Positions 55,926 through 63,533 of a stretch of DNA of 64,000 nucleotides are shown piece after piece; position 1 is the stretch's first letter; every line of letters starts with the position of its first letter. The notes beneath the pieces are model-generated. The model had not been told where the DNA came from, searched no databases, and saw only the letters and a list, made by a program, of their open reading frames with translations. Origin of the DNA: JAJKIP01 sp037200685 (GTDB taxonomy: Bacteria > Bacteroidota > Bacteroidia > Chitinophagales > Chitinophagaceae). The position numbers and the translations under genes were made by a program. The stretch spans positions 1 to 64,000 of the forward strand of contig JBBCIG010000004.1 of NCBI GenBank assembly GCA_037200685.1. Direction: 5' to 3'.

Positions 55926-57077
55926 TTATGGCAACACTTCAAACAAAAAAAACTGCGTCTTCTCCGTTTTTTCAAAATTATCATCAACGGCGAAGATGAG
56001 GGTGTGATGACCATTCGGCAATAGCGGGCCGAAAGTGACGCCTTCGACATTATCAATATAACGACCGAGGTTGTCCATGTTGATCAATAACTTTTTTGTG
56101 ATTGGTTTTACCGGCGGTGATGATTGCAATGAATTAACGTTGGCAATATCCGCTGCGCCCGACACATCGGCCAGGTAAATACGAACGGTGTTGCCTACAT
56201 GGCCCGTGGAGAAAGCCCGTTCGATAACAATAAATTTATTATCGCCTATATATAATATATCGGGAATGCCATTGATCTTATATTCACCCGCCGGGTTGGA
56301 TGGATATGGGATGGCATCTACCTGGTAAGCATATTGCGCTACCTGTTTTTTTGTTTTCACATCGAATTTTAAAAATCTTACCCATGCAGTGGAATCACCA
56401 GAACCGGCCCTCGCACCATCTTCATAGATCGGCTCTTCCACACTGGCGAAAAGATATTTATAATCATTGGTGAAAGTGATGCCTTCGAATACACCGTTTT
56501 GTCTCAATCCTTTTTCTTCTTTGTGCATGTGCATGTTTGCGGGTAATAAAAAACTGTCTTTGCAAACGCCATTCATATTAATAATATAAATCGCTGGATC
56601 TTCTATTACTGTTTTTTCCGAAGTGACAATTCTCTCCCCTTCGCTGCCCCATACCAATTCATTGCGAATGGGATTATAACGCATGGATTCAGGATCGGGT
56701 GCATGCGACGCATCGGTTTGACGGGAAGGATACGTATTGCCATTTTTGTCCAATAAACTAATAACATCAACAAACTCGATAGTATCAATTCCTTTTTCGC
56801 TGATGGAAATTTTTGCTTTGTAAAATCTTGCGGGGTTGATGGCGGAGCGGTCATCAGAGACAAGATAATACACATCATTCTTCACATCATAATCTATATC
56901 GGATAAGCCGCCCACCGTTGTGCCTTTATACTGCAGGGCATTCGGTATCACATATTCATTCAGCAGCTTTAGCTGGCCGATGCTGGTGGTCTTTGTATTT
57001 TTTAATTTACTGGCCGGTGTACAGGAAAAAATAGCGACTGAACAAATTACTACAATCAAAATTTTATAGAACCTCAT
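55926..57077 (-). CDS. Phytase-like esterase-domain lipoprotein
   Basis: A 383-residue lipoprotein (signal MRFYKILIVVICSVAIFSCT, lipobox Cys19). The rest is the 'esterase-like activity of phytase' beta-propeller: LLNEYVIPNALQYKGTTVGG, LSDIDYDVKNDVYYLVSDDR, DPESMRYNPIRNELVWGSEG, LRQNGVFEGITFTNDYKYLF, GIPDILYIGDNKFIVIERAF and IDNVEGVTFGPLLPNGHHTL. The start at 57077 follows from the signal peptide. A TAGCTTTG box (57093-57100) is just 15 bases upstream. It would be anchored in the envelope and may hydrolyse phosphoesters; the true substrate is unknown. Confidence 0.85.
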   Translation of the reverse strand: MRFYKILIVVICSVAIFSCTPASKLKNTKTTSIGQLKLLNEYVIPNALQYKGTTVGGLSDIDYDVKNDVYYLVSDDRSAINPARFYKAKISISEKGIDTIEFVDVISLLDKNGNTYPSRQTDASHAPDPESMRYNPIRNELVWGSEGERIVTSEKTVIEDPAIYIINMNGVCKDSFLLPANMHMHKEEKGLRQNGVFEGITFTNDYKYLFASVEEPIYEDGARAGSGDSTAWVRFLKFDVKTKKQVAQYAYQVDAIPYPSNPAGEYKINGIPDILYIGDNKFIVIERAFSTGHVGNTVRIYLADVSGAADIANVNSLQSSPPVKPITKKLLINMDNLGRYIDNVEGVTFGPLLPNGHHTLIFAVDDNFEKTEKTQFFLFEVLP

Positions 57078-57092
57078 TTTCTTGCTTTGTCG

Positions 57093-57100
57093 CAAAGCTA
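57093..57100 (-). promoter_or_regulatory. -7 promoter box (TAGCTTTG)
   Basis: Exact TAnnTTTG match on the minus strand, 15 bases before the phytase-like gene start. No clear -33 TTTG lies at the proper distance. Confidence 0.45.
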
Positions 57101-57256
57101 CATTTCCGGCGTTCATTTCAGCTATTTTATTTAGGGAAAAAAGCCACAGGTTGCACGGATCAGCACAGATTAAGTACTACTAAATAAAAAAGGAATTTAT
57201 ATATGAGTTAATCCTTGCAACCTGTGGCAGAAAAAAAAATCATTGATATTTGCAGC

Positions 57257-57826
57257 ATGTCTGCGGAATTAATCGCCATAAAAAAAACATTAAACGCAAA
57301 AGCTGATAAAAAGAATGGCGCATTCTTTGAAAAGATGGTGCCCGGCCAGCAAAAAGTGTACGGCGTAAAAACGCCGGAATTAAATAGTATCGCCCAACAA
57401 TACAAACCTTTCTCTTTTGACCTTGTTGAAGAATTATGGAAATCGGGGGCGCTGGAAGAAAAAATTATTGCGATCAAAATCATGGAGAAGACTGGCAAAA
57501 ATGATCCGGTCAAACTATTGAAACTATTTAACCAGTTTTCTAAAACGATTGACAACTGGGCGGTTTGCGATGGACTGGGTATGCAATTCCTACATGGAAT
57601 AAGAAAAACACATGCAAAAGAAATATTTGCATTGGCACAACAATTCAACGGTTCAAAAAATTTTTGGCAAAGAAGGTTGTCACTGGTGATGGTGGAATGG
57701 TACACCCGGCAAAAAGAACATCATGCTGAAATAAAAAAACTGGTAAAGAACCTGGAAAACGATGATGAATATTATGTGAAGAAAGCCATCGTCTGGATCA
57801 ACAAAAACTTTACAAATGGAAAATAA
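57257..57826 (+). CDS. AlkD-like DNA alkylation repair protein
   Basis: A 189-residue all-helical HEAT-repeat protein of the AlkD/AlkC group. Landmarks are VPGQQKVYGVKTPELNSIAQ, FDLVEELWKSGALEEKIIAI, KIMEKTGKNDPVKLLKLFNQ, SKTIDNWAVCDGLGMQFLHG, SKNFWQRRLSLVMVEWYTRQ and EYYVKKAIVWINKNF. AlkD excises positively charged alkylated bases without base flipping; whether the catalytic Asp and Trp are all present cannot be judged from this alone (NWAVCDGL and FWQRR are the expected positions). The ATG at 57257 is the usual family start. Ends with a terminator. Confidence 0.85.
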   Translation: MSAELIAIKKTLNAKADKKNGAFFEKMVPGQQKVYGVKTPELNSIAQQYKPFSFDLVEELWKSGALEEKIIAIKIMEKTGKNDPVKLLKLFNQFSKTIDNWAVCDGLGMQFLHGIRKTHAKEIFALAQQFNGSKNFWQRRLSLVMVEWYTRQKEHHAEIKKLVKNLENDDEYYVKKAIVWINKNFTNGK

Positions 57827-57860
57827 AAAAGCCCGCCCTCATTACGAAGGCGGGCCTTAC
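57827..57860. terminator. Bidirectional terminator
   Basis: GCCCGCC (57831-57837) and GGCGGGC (57849-57855) form a stem between the convergent genes, with an A-run before and TTACTTTC after. Works for the AlkD-like gene and probably for the convergent lipoprotein gene. Confidence 0.85.
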
Positions 57861-57878
57861 TTTCTGCTGATGCTTTTC

Positions 57879-58793
57879 TTAGGGTAATATAATAATACGC
57901 TGGTTGGCGCCATTGTTCCATGTCAGCAACGCTTTGCTATCGCAACTGCCATCATTGGTCACACCATAATCAAGAAATAACACCCGGCTGTTAATTTTTA
58001 TTTTCAACACGCCTTTGCTGATCCAGGGACAAGCCACTTTTTTGATCAATGGAGATTCGGTGTTGAAATTAATCGTAAGCCCGCCATTAAATTCGGTGGA
58101 CGACCTGCCTTCAATACTGTACACATCATCACGCACTTCATTGGTAGCGCCACCTTCAATTTGTTTTACATACTTCATCGAGTTGTAGGCATAACCCCTG
58201 CCATTCGGCAATGTTACTTTTCCACCCACAACCTGCACGGTGAATTTGATATCACCATTCTCACCCAGGTTACTGATCACTTTTGTGCCTTCGATATGTG
58301 CACGGTTTAAATAAAAATCACGCAGGGTGATAGTGAGTACAGAACCTGGTCTGCGTAGTGGCCCTGTGAAATGAAGGATGATAGCGCCTTTGCGATGTTT
58401 GCCATCAGGCCCCCAGCAACCATCACCAAAATCAATCGTTACTGTTTTTGGATAAGTGCTGTCGTTGGGAGTAACGGTAATGTCAGCACACATACCAATG
58501 CGCAACCTCAATGCGGCAAAAGGATAAATCCTTCCTGCAACTTCGCCCTGCGCCCTGCCTGCGCTGGCTACGCCTTCTTCGTCAGCGGCCGTCATGCTAA
58601 CATCTTCGAGGTCATCAAAGCTGGCTTCAGCATTGGCGCTTTCTTCAGAATAAGTAGCGGCTTGTTCTTCGGTTACTGTTTCAGTAGTGGCTGCAGCGCT
58701 GTTGCTGCTTTCTTTTTTACAGGAAAAAAATAATAGGGTACAAACTAAGACCGTTACGGTAATGGCAAACCGGTAAATTGATAAAATTTTCAT
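57879..58793 (-). CDS. Lipoprotein of unknown function
   Basis: A 304-residue lipoprotein: signal MKILSIYRFAITVTVLVCTL with lipobox FFSCKK (Cys25). Residues 30-80 are a low-complexity, acidic, Ala/Glu/Ser-rich spacer (SSNSAAATTETVTEEQAATY, AEASFDDLEDVSMTAADEEG). The remainder is beta-rich with TVTIDFGDGCWGPDGKHRKG, a pattern found in PKD-like or calcium-binding domains, and KVACPWISKGVLKIKINSRV. I recognise similar lipoproteins in Bacteroidota without assigned function. The gene is intact and convergent with the AlkD-like gene. Confidence 0.65.
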   Translation of the reverse strand: MKILSIYRFAITVTVLVCTLLFFSCKKESSNSAAATTETVTEEQAATYSEESANAEASFDDLEDVSMTAADEEGVASAGRAQGEVAGRIYPFAALRLRIGMCADITVTPNDSTYPKTVTIDFGDGCWGPDGKHRKGAIILHFTGPLRRPGSVLTITLRDFYLNRAHIEGTKVISNLGENGDIKFTVQVVGGKVTLPNGRGYAYNSMKYVKQIEGGATNEVRDDVYSIEGRSSTEFNGGLTINFNTESPLIKKVACPWISKGVLKIKINSRVLFLDYGVTNDGSCDSKALLTWNNGANQRIIILP

Positions 58794-58894
58794 GACTATA
58801 CTTTTAGGGTTATGGGAGTTAATAACGTTTTTTTGGAACTTGCGGGAGGAATAAAGTTTAACGCTCCATTAAAAAAATTTACTTTCCCGTTTAA

Positions 58895-59809
58895 ATGAAA
58901 GAGATCGTTGGTTTTATCAGGCAGTATGCACGGGACGTGAATAAACCCATACTCATCGTATGTACACTATTTATCGCCGTACTGGTATGGTTAAATTACG
59001 ATCAGGGGTTTGAATACCGGTTGTTAACCGAAGCAGGTTTACCTTTTCCATGGATCACCGGCCATTGGATCATTTACAGCATTGCATTCCTTTTTCCTTA
59101 TAGTTTAATCTGTTTAAAAAGAAAAAAAGAGTTAACACACAACCGGGGTTTTATTATTTGTCTTTTAGCAGCGCCCATCATTTTTGCTATTAAAGTCGGT
59201 ATTGATACGCATGTACATCTTTCCAGCAACTATCATTGGGATGAATACTGGAACGCCATCACCTACTGGCCGCCGCGGTTCATCGCTGTATTACTATTAC
59301 TGGCGATATTGCATACATCTCTTAATCGCACTACTTCATTTTATGGCCTTACACCAAAAAAAATAATTTGGAAACCATATTTTATCATGCTGTTAATTAT
59401 GGTGCCATTGATAGCAGCGGCTTCTACGCAACCGGATTTTCTCGCAGCTTATCCAAAGATGAAAGAGATATTACCATTACCAGCCAATGCAAACCCCGGC
59501 TGGCTATATAAATTATTCTTCGAACTTTCTTACGGCAGCGATTTTCTTTCCATCGAATTTTTCTTCCGCGGTTTTTTAGTTATAGGTTTTATGAAATGGG
59601 CCGGCAAAGATGCCATCCTGCCGATGGCCTGTTTTTATTGCAGCATACATTTTGGCAAACCATTGGGCGAGTGCATCAGTTCTTATTTCGGTGGTATGCT
59701 GTTAGGCATTGTTTCTTACCATACACAATCCATCTATGGCGGGCTGATGGTGCATTTGGGTATTGCATGGCTGATGGAGATCGGCGGGTATATTGGGAAT
59801 ATGTATTGA
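58895..59809 (+). CDS. CPBP-family intramembrane endopeptidase
   Basis: A 304-residue polytopic membrane protein with eight or so hydrophobic segments. The CPBP (Abi/Rce1-like) metal-glutamic motifs are present: SIEFFFRGF at residues 219-227, FYCSIHFGKP with His252, and GGLMVHLGIAWLMEI with His287. These proteins cleave substrates in the membrane, such as prenylated or immunity-related peptides; the substrate here is unknown. An extra N-terminal region of about 100 residues precedes the core. It lies alone between the lipoprotein gene and rnpB and is intact. Confidence 0.85.
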   Translation: MKEIVGFIRQYARDVNKPILIVCTLFIAVLVWLNYDQGFEYRLLTEAGLPFPWITGHWIIYSIAFLFPYSLICLKRKKELTHNRGFIICLLAAPIIFAIKVGIDTHVHLSSNYHWDEYWNAITYWPPRFIAVLLLLAILHTSLNRTTSFYGLTPKKIIWKPYFIMLLIMVPLIAAASTQPDFLAAYPKMKEILPLPANANPGWLYKLFFELSYGSDFLSIEFFFRGFLVIGFMKWAGKDAILPMACFYCSIHFGKPLGECISSYFGGMLLGIVSYHTQSIYGGLMVHLGIAWLMEIGGYIGNMY

Positions 59810-59899
59810 TTACTGTGCCACGGTTTTGACGATTAATTACTGTACCGCGGCTCTGACGGTTAATTACTGTGCCACGGTTCAAAACCGTGGCACAGTAAT
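59807..59899. repeat. Three tandem copies plus one inverted copy of a 27-nt unit
   Basis: GATTACTGTGCCACGGTTTT, ATTACTGTACCGCGGCTCTG and ATTACTGTGCCACGGTT lie in tandem; the last is followed after CAA by its exact inverse AACCGTGGCACAGTAAT, a 17-bp perfect hairpin (59863-59899). It separates the CPBP gene from the rnpB 3' end. Confidence 0.8.
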
Positions 59900-59956
59900 T
59901 AAATGGAGATGCCGCTTCATTCAATAAAAAATAAAGCGGCATCATATAATTCAATT

Positions 59957-60334
59957 GCTACAAGCCGGTAAGCCGGATTCTGTCGTGGGCTATCATTTAT
60001 CTGTCCCGACAGTTGCCTGTCGGGATCAATCTGCCTACCCGTTAACATCGGACGAGCCGTCCTTCAGCGCTAACCTATGTGGCATTTCAGCATGCAAGGT
60101 TTACCCGCCAATGATGTTACCATCAAAAGCCGTGAGCTCTTACCTCACGTTTTCACCCTTCCATCCTCCCCTTCTCCACTTGTGGAGAAGGGTAAGGGTT
60201 GAGGTCATTTTCTGTGGCACTATCTGTTATCCCGGTCTGCACCGGAACACCCGGCTCTTCACCGGTGCATTGCTCTGTGCTGTCCGGACTTTCCTTTCTT
60301 CGCAAGCGAAGAACGATAGCCTGGCTTGTAGCGG
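59957..60334 (-). ncRNA. rnpB: RNase P RNA (class A)
   Basis: Read on the minus strand the RNA starts GCTACAAGCC and ends GGCTTGTAGC, forming helix P1 exactly. The universal core GAAAGGAAAGTCCGGACAGC (minus strand, 60276-60305 region) and the matching 3' core ACAGAATCCGGCTTAC (59969-59984) are present, as is the variable P12-type stem CCCTTCTCCAC-AAG-TGGAGAAGGG near 60172-60195. It is about 378 nucleotides, normal for Bacteroidota. The RNA processes tRNA 5' ends with RnpA protein. A TATCTTTG promoter box lies just upstream, and repeat copy l begins directly behind that. Confidence 0.95.
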
Positions 60335-60337
60335 TTG

Positions 60338-60345
60338 CAAAGATA
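60338..60345 (-). promoter_or_regulatory. rnpB -7 promoter box (TATCTTTG)
   Basis: TATCTTTG on the minus strand fits TAnnTTTG and ends 4 bases before the rnpB 5' end. The -33 region falls inside the last 20 bases of repeat copy l (GCAATGCAGCCGGGC), which has no TTTG. Confidence 0.65.
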
Positions 60346-60357
60346 ATTTTTTTTAAT

Positions 60358-60500
60358 TGCCCGGCTGCATTGCTACTATCATCGTCTGTTGCGACGCTCC
60401 GTTCATCTTCCTGTTCTTTACTCGGCAATAGCGTCGCAGTTTATCATGAGTGAAGTCGAATGGTCGCACTCTTCAGGGTTCTGTTCGCTATTCAGCATTT
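60358..60500 (-). repeat. Dispersed repeat, copy l (one full and one partial core)
   Basis: GCCCGGCTGCATTGCTACTA, TCATCGTCTGTTGCGACGCT, CCGTTCATCTTCCTGTTCTT, TACTCGGCAA, followed by a second partial copy (GGTCGCACTCTTCAGGGTTC, TGTTCGCTATTCAGCATTTG). The GCCGGGC end is 24 bases from rnpB. No gene is seen in 60346-60575. Confidence 0.9.
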
Positions 60501-60575
60501 GTATAGAAGTTGTCGAAAGTTGAAAAAATGAAGTTTCGTATATTCGATAATATACAAGCCCCCTTCAGTTATAAA

Positions 60576-61329
60576 ATGACATTTCGTTCCTTATTTATAT
60601 TGATCCTTTGTGCGATGCAGTTCGCAGCATTTTCATAGTGCATTGACCGAGAAAAAATAACTTATGGTGGTGACTGGGGGCTTTGTTGATTTTATTCATC
60701 GTTGCCCGATATATAATTTCTCCATTGGTGGAGACACTTCAAAAAACTGGAATGTATTAGGCGACCCTATTGACATTATGCAAGCTCCTGCAAAAGCTCT
60801 TATCTTAAAAAAAAATGTTGGCAATAAAATCAAAGAATTTTCAGGTGACAAATTTTATTCAAGAGTAACTTTCAATTCAGTTGAAATTGTTTATACAGAC
60901 AGGCTTCAAGCATTTATTGACAGTGGACGCCAAGACGTGACTTTAAAGTATTGCAAGGCTAAATTCTTTTTTTATTACGAATTTAAGCCAGACACAATTG
61001 CAACTTTTCATATCGGTGTAGCGCTTGATAATAATGGTAAAATCATAAGCAAGTTCAACTTTCCCTCAAAGGAAGAATATAAAATTATTGATACTAATTA
61101 TTCATACTGCAAACTCATAGACAAGGCAAGATCTGTCCAGAAAAACATTGACCCAATAAAGGAAATTAATTTACAGTACGATGCAAAATCTAAAAAATTT
61201 TATTGGCTCATTACTCAGGACATTGTAAATAGCAAAGAAGGCATAAATTATTTCAATCAGGTTTATATTGACGCAACGAACTTGTCCAAAGCGAAGACAT
61301 TGCGAGCAAGTGTGAATATTATTTATTGA
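60576..61329 (+). pseudogene. Exported protein of unknown function, internal stop and frameshift
   Basis: The ATG at 60576 gives a signal peptide MTFRSLFILILCAMQFAAFS followed directly by a TAG (60636-60638), then CIDREKITYGGDWG and, after a slip near 60681, FVDFIHRCPIYNFSIGGDTS. The rest reads KNWNVLGDPIDIMQAPAKAL, FSRVTFNSVEIVYTDRLQAF (with S for Y variation), YYEFKPDTIATFHIGVALDN and NLQYDAKSKKFYWLITQDIV. The TAG probably replaced a Gln codon. I do not recognise the family; length about 250 residues. The body from 60664 is open to 61329. Confidence 0.55.
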
Positions 61330-61389
61330 CGAAAATAACTGCAGATAGCATTAAATTCTTCTTGCTTACTTTCCAGACGAGTCTCACAG

Positions 61390-61650
61390 CCCGACCATGT
61401 GCTCAGCGTGGACTCTGCGCTGAAAAATATTATTGCTGCTATTCAGCATTTTAAAAATCCCTATTTCAATTATACTATTCTAAAAAAGAGGGTTGTGGGC
61501 GGCTCCTGTCTTTTGGGAGAATCCTTTCCGATGAAGCTGGGACCAGGTTGGATTTTTGATCACTTAAAGGGGAAAAGCCTATAAAAAAAGAACCCCGACG
61601 GAGAAGTCGGGGGCCCTAATCAAAAACCATTAACCATTAAACCTTATCCT
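61390..61650. repeat. Repeat remnant m, hairpin and leader motif
   Basis: 61436-61505 (TTGCTGCTATTCAGCATTTT, CTAAAAAAGAGGGTTGTGGG) is a diverged fragment of the dispersed repeat (core end plus module C). CCCCGAC-GGAGAA-GTCGGGG (61593-61612) is a hairpin. TTAACCATTAAACCTTAT (61630-61647) precedes an ATG (61651) whose frame is only 8 codons long (MKIQRQYR). No longer gene is supported in 61330-61869. Confidence 0.6.
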
Positions 61651-61869
61651 ATGAAAATTCAAAGGCAATATCGTTAATTAGAAATTAACAGAAAAACTTT
61701 TTTTTAATTTTTTTTTAAAAAGTTTGATTCTGGAGGGGCAATTATTGATTTATCTCAATTAAGAATTGACTTTTCTGGATTTTTTAAGGCGATCTTAAGT
61801 CCTTCGAGATGATTTAATTAATTTTTTTACTCGTTTGCTTTACTGAATTTTGATGGAATAACGGTATAT

Positions 61870-62427
61870 ATGAAAAAGGTCGTGGTTGCTATTACTGGAG
61901 CTAGTGGTTCTGTCTATGCTAAAAACCTGCTGGAAAAGCTGGTTATCATAAAAGATCAGTGGAATGAATTGGGTGTTGTGATGACGGAGAACTCAAAACT
62001 GGTATGGAAAACGGAATTGGAGAACGAGGCCTACACTGATTTTTCCGTAAAATTTTACACCCAGCAGGACTTTGCAGCCCCTTTCGCTTCAGGCTCGGGC
62101 CAATTTGACACGATGATCATCGTTCCCTGTTCCATGGGCACCCTGGGCCGCATCGCCGCCGGCATTTCCAACGATTTGATCAGCAGGTCAGCCGATGTAA
62201 TATTAAAAGAAAGAAGAAAACTTATCTGCGTGGTGCGGGACACCCCGTATAATTTAATTCATATACGTAATATGGAAACGGTGACCCTCGCGGGTGGAGT
62301 CATTTGCCCGGCAACCCCTTCTTTTTACAGCAGACCGAAAACAATTGAAGAAGTGGCTGCTACTGTTGTTGACAGGGTACTCGATCTCGCTGGTTTTGAT
62401 ATAAAAACTTTTCGGTGGGGAAAATGA
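61870..62427 (+). CDS. ubiX: UbiX-family flavin prenyltransferase
   Basis: A 185-residue flavoprotein that prenylates FMN to make the cofactor of UbiD-type decarboxylases. The N-terminal VVVAITGASGSVYAKNLLEK (GASGS phosphate loop, residues 9-14), IIVPCSMGTLGRIAAGISND and LISRSADVILKERRKLICVV are typical, as is LAGGVICPATPSFYSRPKT near the end. Length is normal. No ubiD gene is within the window, so the partner must lie elsewhere. The enzyme acts in the cytoplasm, usually for ubiquinone or menaquinone-related or aromatic acid decarboxylation. Confidence 0.93.
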   Translation: MKKVVVAITGASGSVYAKNLLEKLVIIKDQWNELGVVMTENSKLVWKTELENEAYTDFSVKFYTQQDFAAPFASGSGQFDTMIIVPCSMGTLGRIAAGISNDLISRSADVILKERRKLICVVRDTPYNLIHIRNMETVTLAGGVICPATPSFYSRPKTIEEVAATVVDRVLDLAGFDIKTFRWGK

Positions 62428-62477
62428 ACGAGGGAAATAACTATTTATTTAGTTCCATTGCGTCTTACTAGATTTAA

Positions 62478-63368
62478 TCATATTTTAAACATCGGCATCT
62501 GCGGCTCGCATTTTTCACATTCCATTTCCAGGCCTTTAGCGTTATTTATCTTCTTTAACTTATAATCTCCGCTGGAGCGGCGGTTTTCTTTATTCCATTT
62601 CTTTTTGATCCATTTATAAATTAAATATGGATCATACAACATCAGGGAACTGCTGTGCTCATTCTTCTTCGCCCAATTGAAAGAAAACAACACCTTTAGT
62701 AGATTAATTTTCTTTGGCGAAGTTGGTTGCGTCATTAACCTGTCGGGGATATCCACTTTCACCGTCCAGAATTCATCATATTCCGGCTGCATGGCATTGA
62801 TCAATTCTAAAAAGCTAACACCAAAGGCGGAGCAGCCACCACCCTTTCCCATCCGGGGTTCGTTTTCTCCGTTGTATAATTTATCATACCCTCTCGCTGT
62901 AAATGAATCGATATATACTTTTAAATATTCATAAGCGCTGTCGGAGATGTTGTACGTAATAAAAGCGGCCCTCGCATTTTGTGTCCGTGAATCTAACTCC
63001 GGTCTTATTATTTCTGTTTGTTCCAAATGGCCATCCACTACTTTAAATAAAATGCCGAGACCGGATTTGTCTTTAAAAACAGAATGTTTAAAATCCGAAG
63101 GATAATCCGGCACCATTCCGGTGATAAGAGACGAAGAACCTTTTTTTAATTCTATTAAAACATGGCCGATGGGCCGTAAAGGCTGATGATGATGCCTGCC
63201 GGATAAATGATTTCTAACCGTGCTGAGCATTAGTGAATGCGGTGTTCTCCATTTAATCGGGTGTGGTGGTGGAAAGCTATAGAGTGTGATGGATTGGGCA
63301 AAAGCGCTGCTATACCCTAGTAAAGAATAAAACAGTAACAAGCAAACGTATTTCAATAAACTATTCAT
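62478..63368 (-). CDS. Exported protein of unknown function
   Basis: A 296-residue protein with signal peptide MNSLLKYVCLLLFYSLLGYS, SAFA. The ATG at 63368 is chosen because the signal begins there. The mature part includes HPIKWRTPHSLMLSTVRNHL and HVLIELKKGSSSLITGMVPD, a DUF-like catalytic-looking GKGGGCSAFGVSFLELINAM (Cys and two conserved glycines, resembling the Cys-protease-like loop of some envelope proteins), and a basic C-terminal region (KWIKKKWNKENRRSSGDYKL). It ends with two closely spaced cysteines (MECEKCEPQ). I do not recognise the family. The gene is intact. Confidence 0.6.
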   Translation of the reverse strand: MNSLLKYVCLLLFYSLLGYSSAFAQSITLYSFPPPHPIKWRTPHSLMLSTVRNHLSGRHHHQPLRPIGHVLIELKKGSSSLITGMVPDYPSDFKHSVFKDKSGLGILFKVVDGHLEQTEIIRPELDSRTQNARAAFITYNISDSAYEYLKVYIDSFTARGYDKLYNGENEPRMGKGGGCSAFGVSFLELINAMQPEYDEFWTVKVDIPDRLMTQPTSPKKINLLKVLFSFNWAKKNEHSSSLMLYDPYLIYKWIKKKWNKENRRSSGDYKLKKINNAKGLEMECEKCEPQMPMFKI

Positions 63369-63533
63369 GCTGTGGTCTTGTAATGGTGGTGATACAAATA
63401 CACACAATTGGCGAATAACGAGATTGAATATACTCTTTATATTGAATAGTTAGGTATAGGAAAAATACCTGCCTGGCTGCAAGGCATTTGCAAAGGCGCA
63501 CCTGAATATTGAAAAGTTGGTAAGATGCGGGAA

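Noticed and set aside
59955..60356. Protein-coding frame of 133 codons over the rnpB region
   Set aside because: The sequence is the RNase P RNA on the opposite strand, with paired P1 and conserved core; the frame is incidental.
10530..60500. Repeat family as a family of small proteins (ECDATGDDSSNAAG-like peptides)
   Set aside because: The frame is kept in only some copies, starts and ends vary, and copies occur in both orientations without leaders of their own. The nucleotide repeat explains the recurring peptide text.
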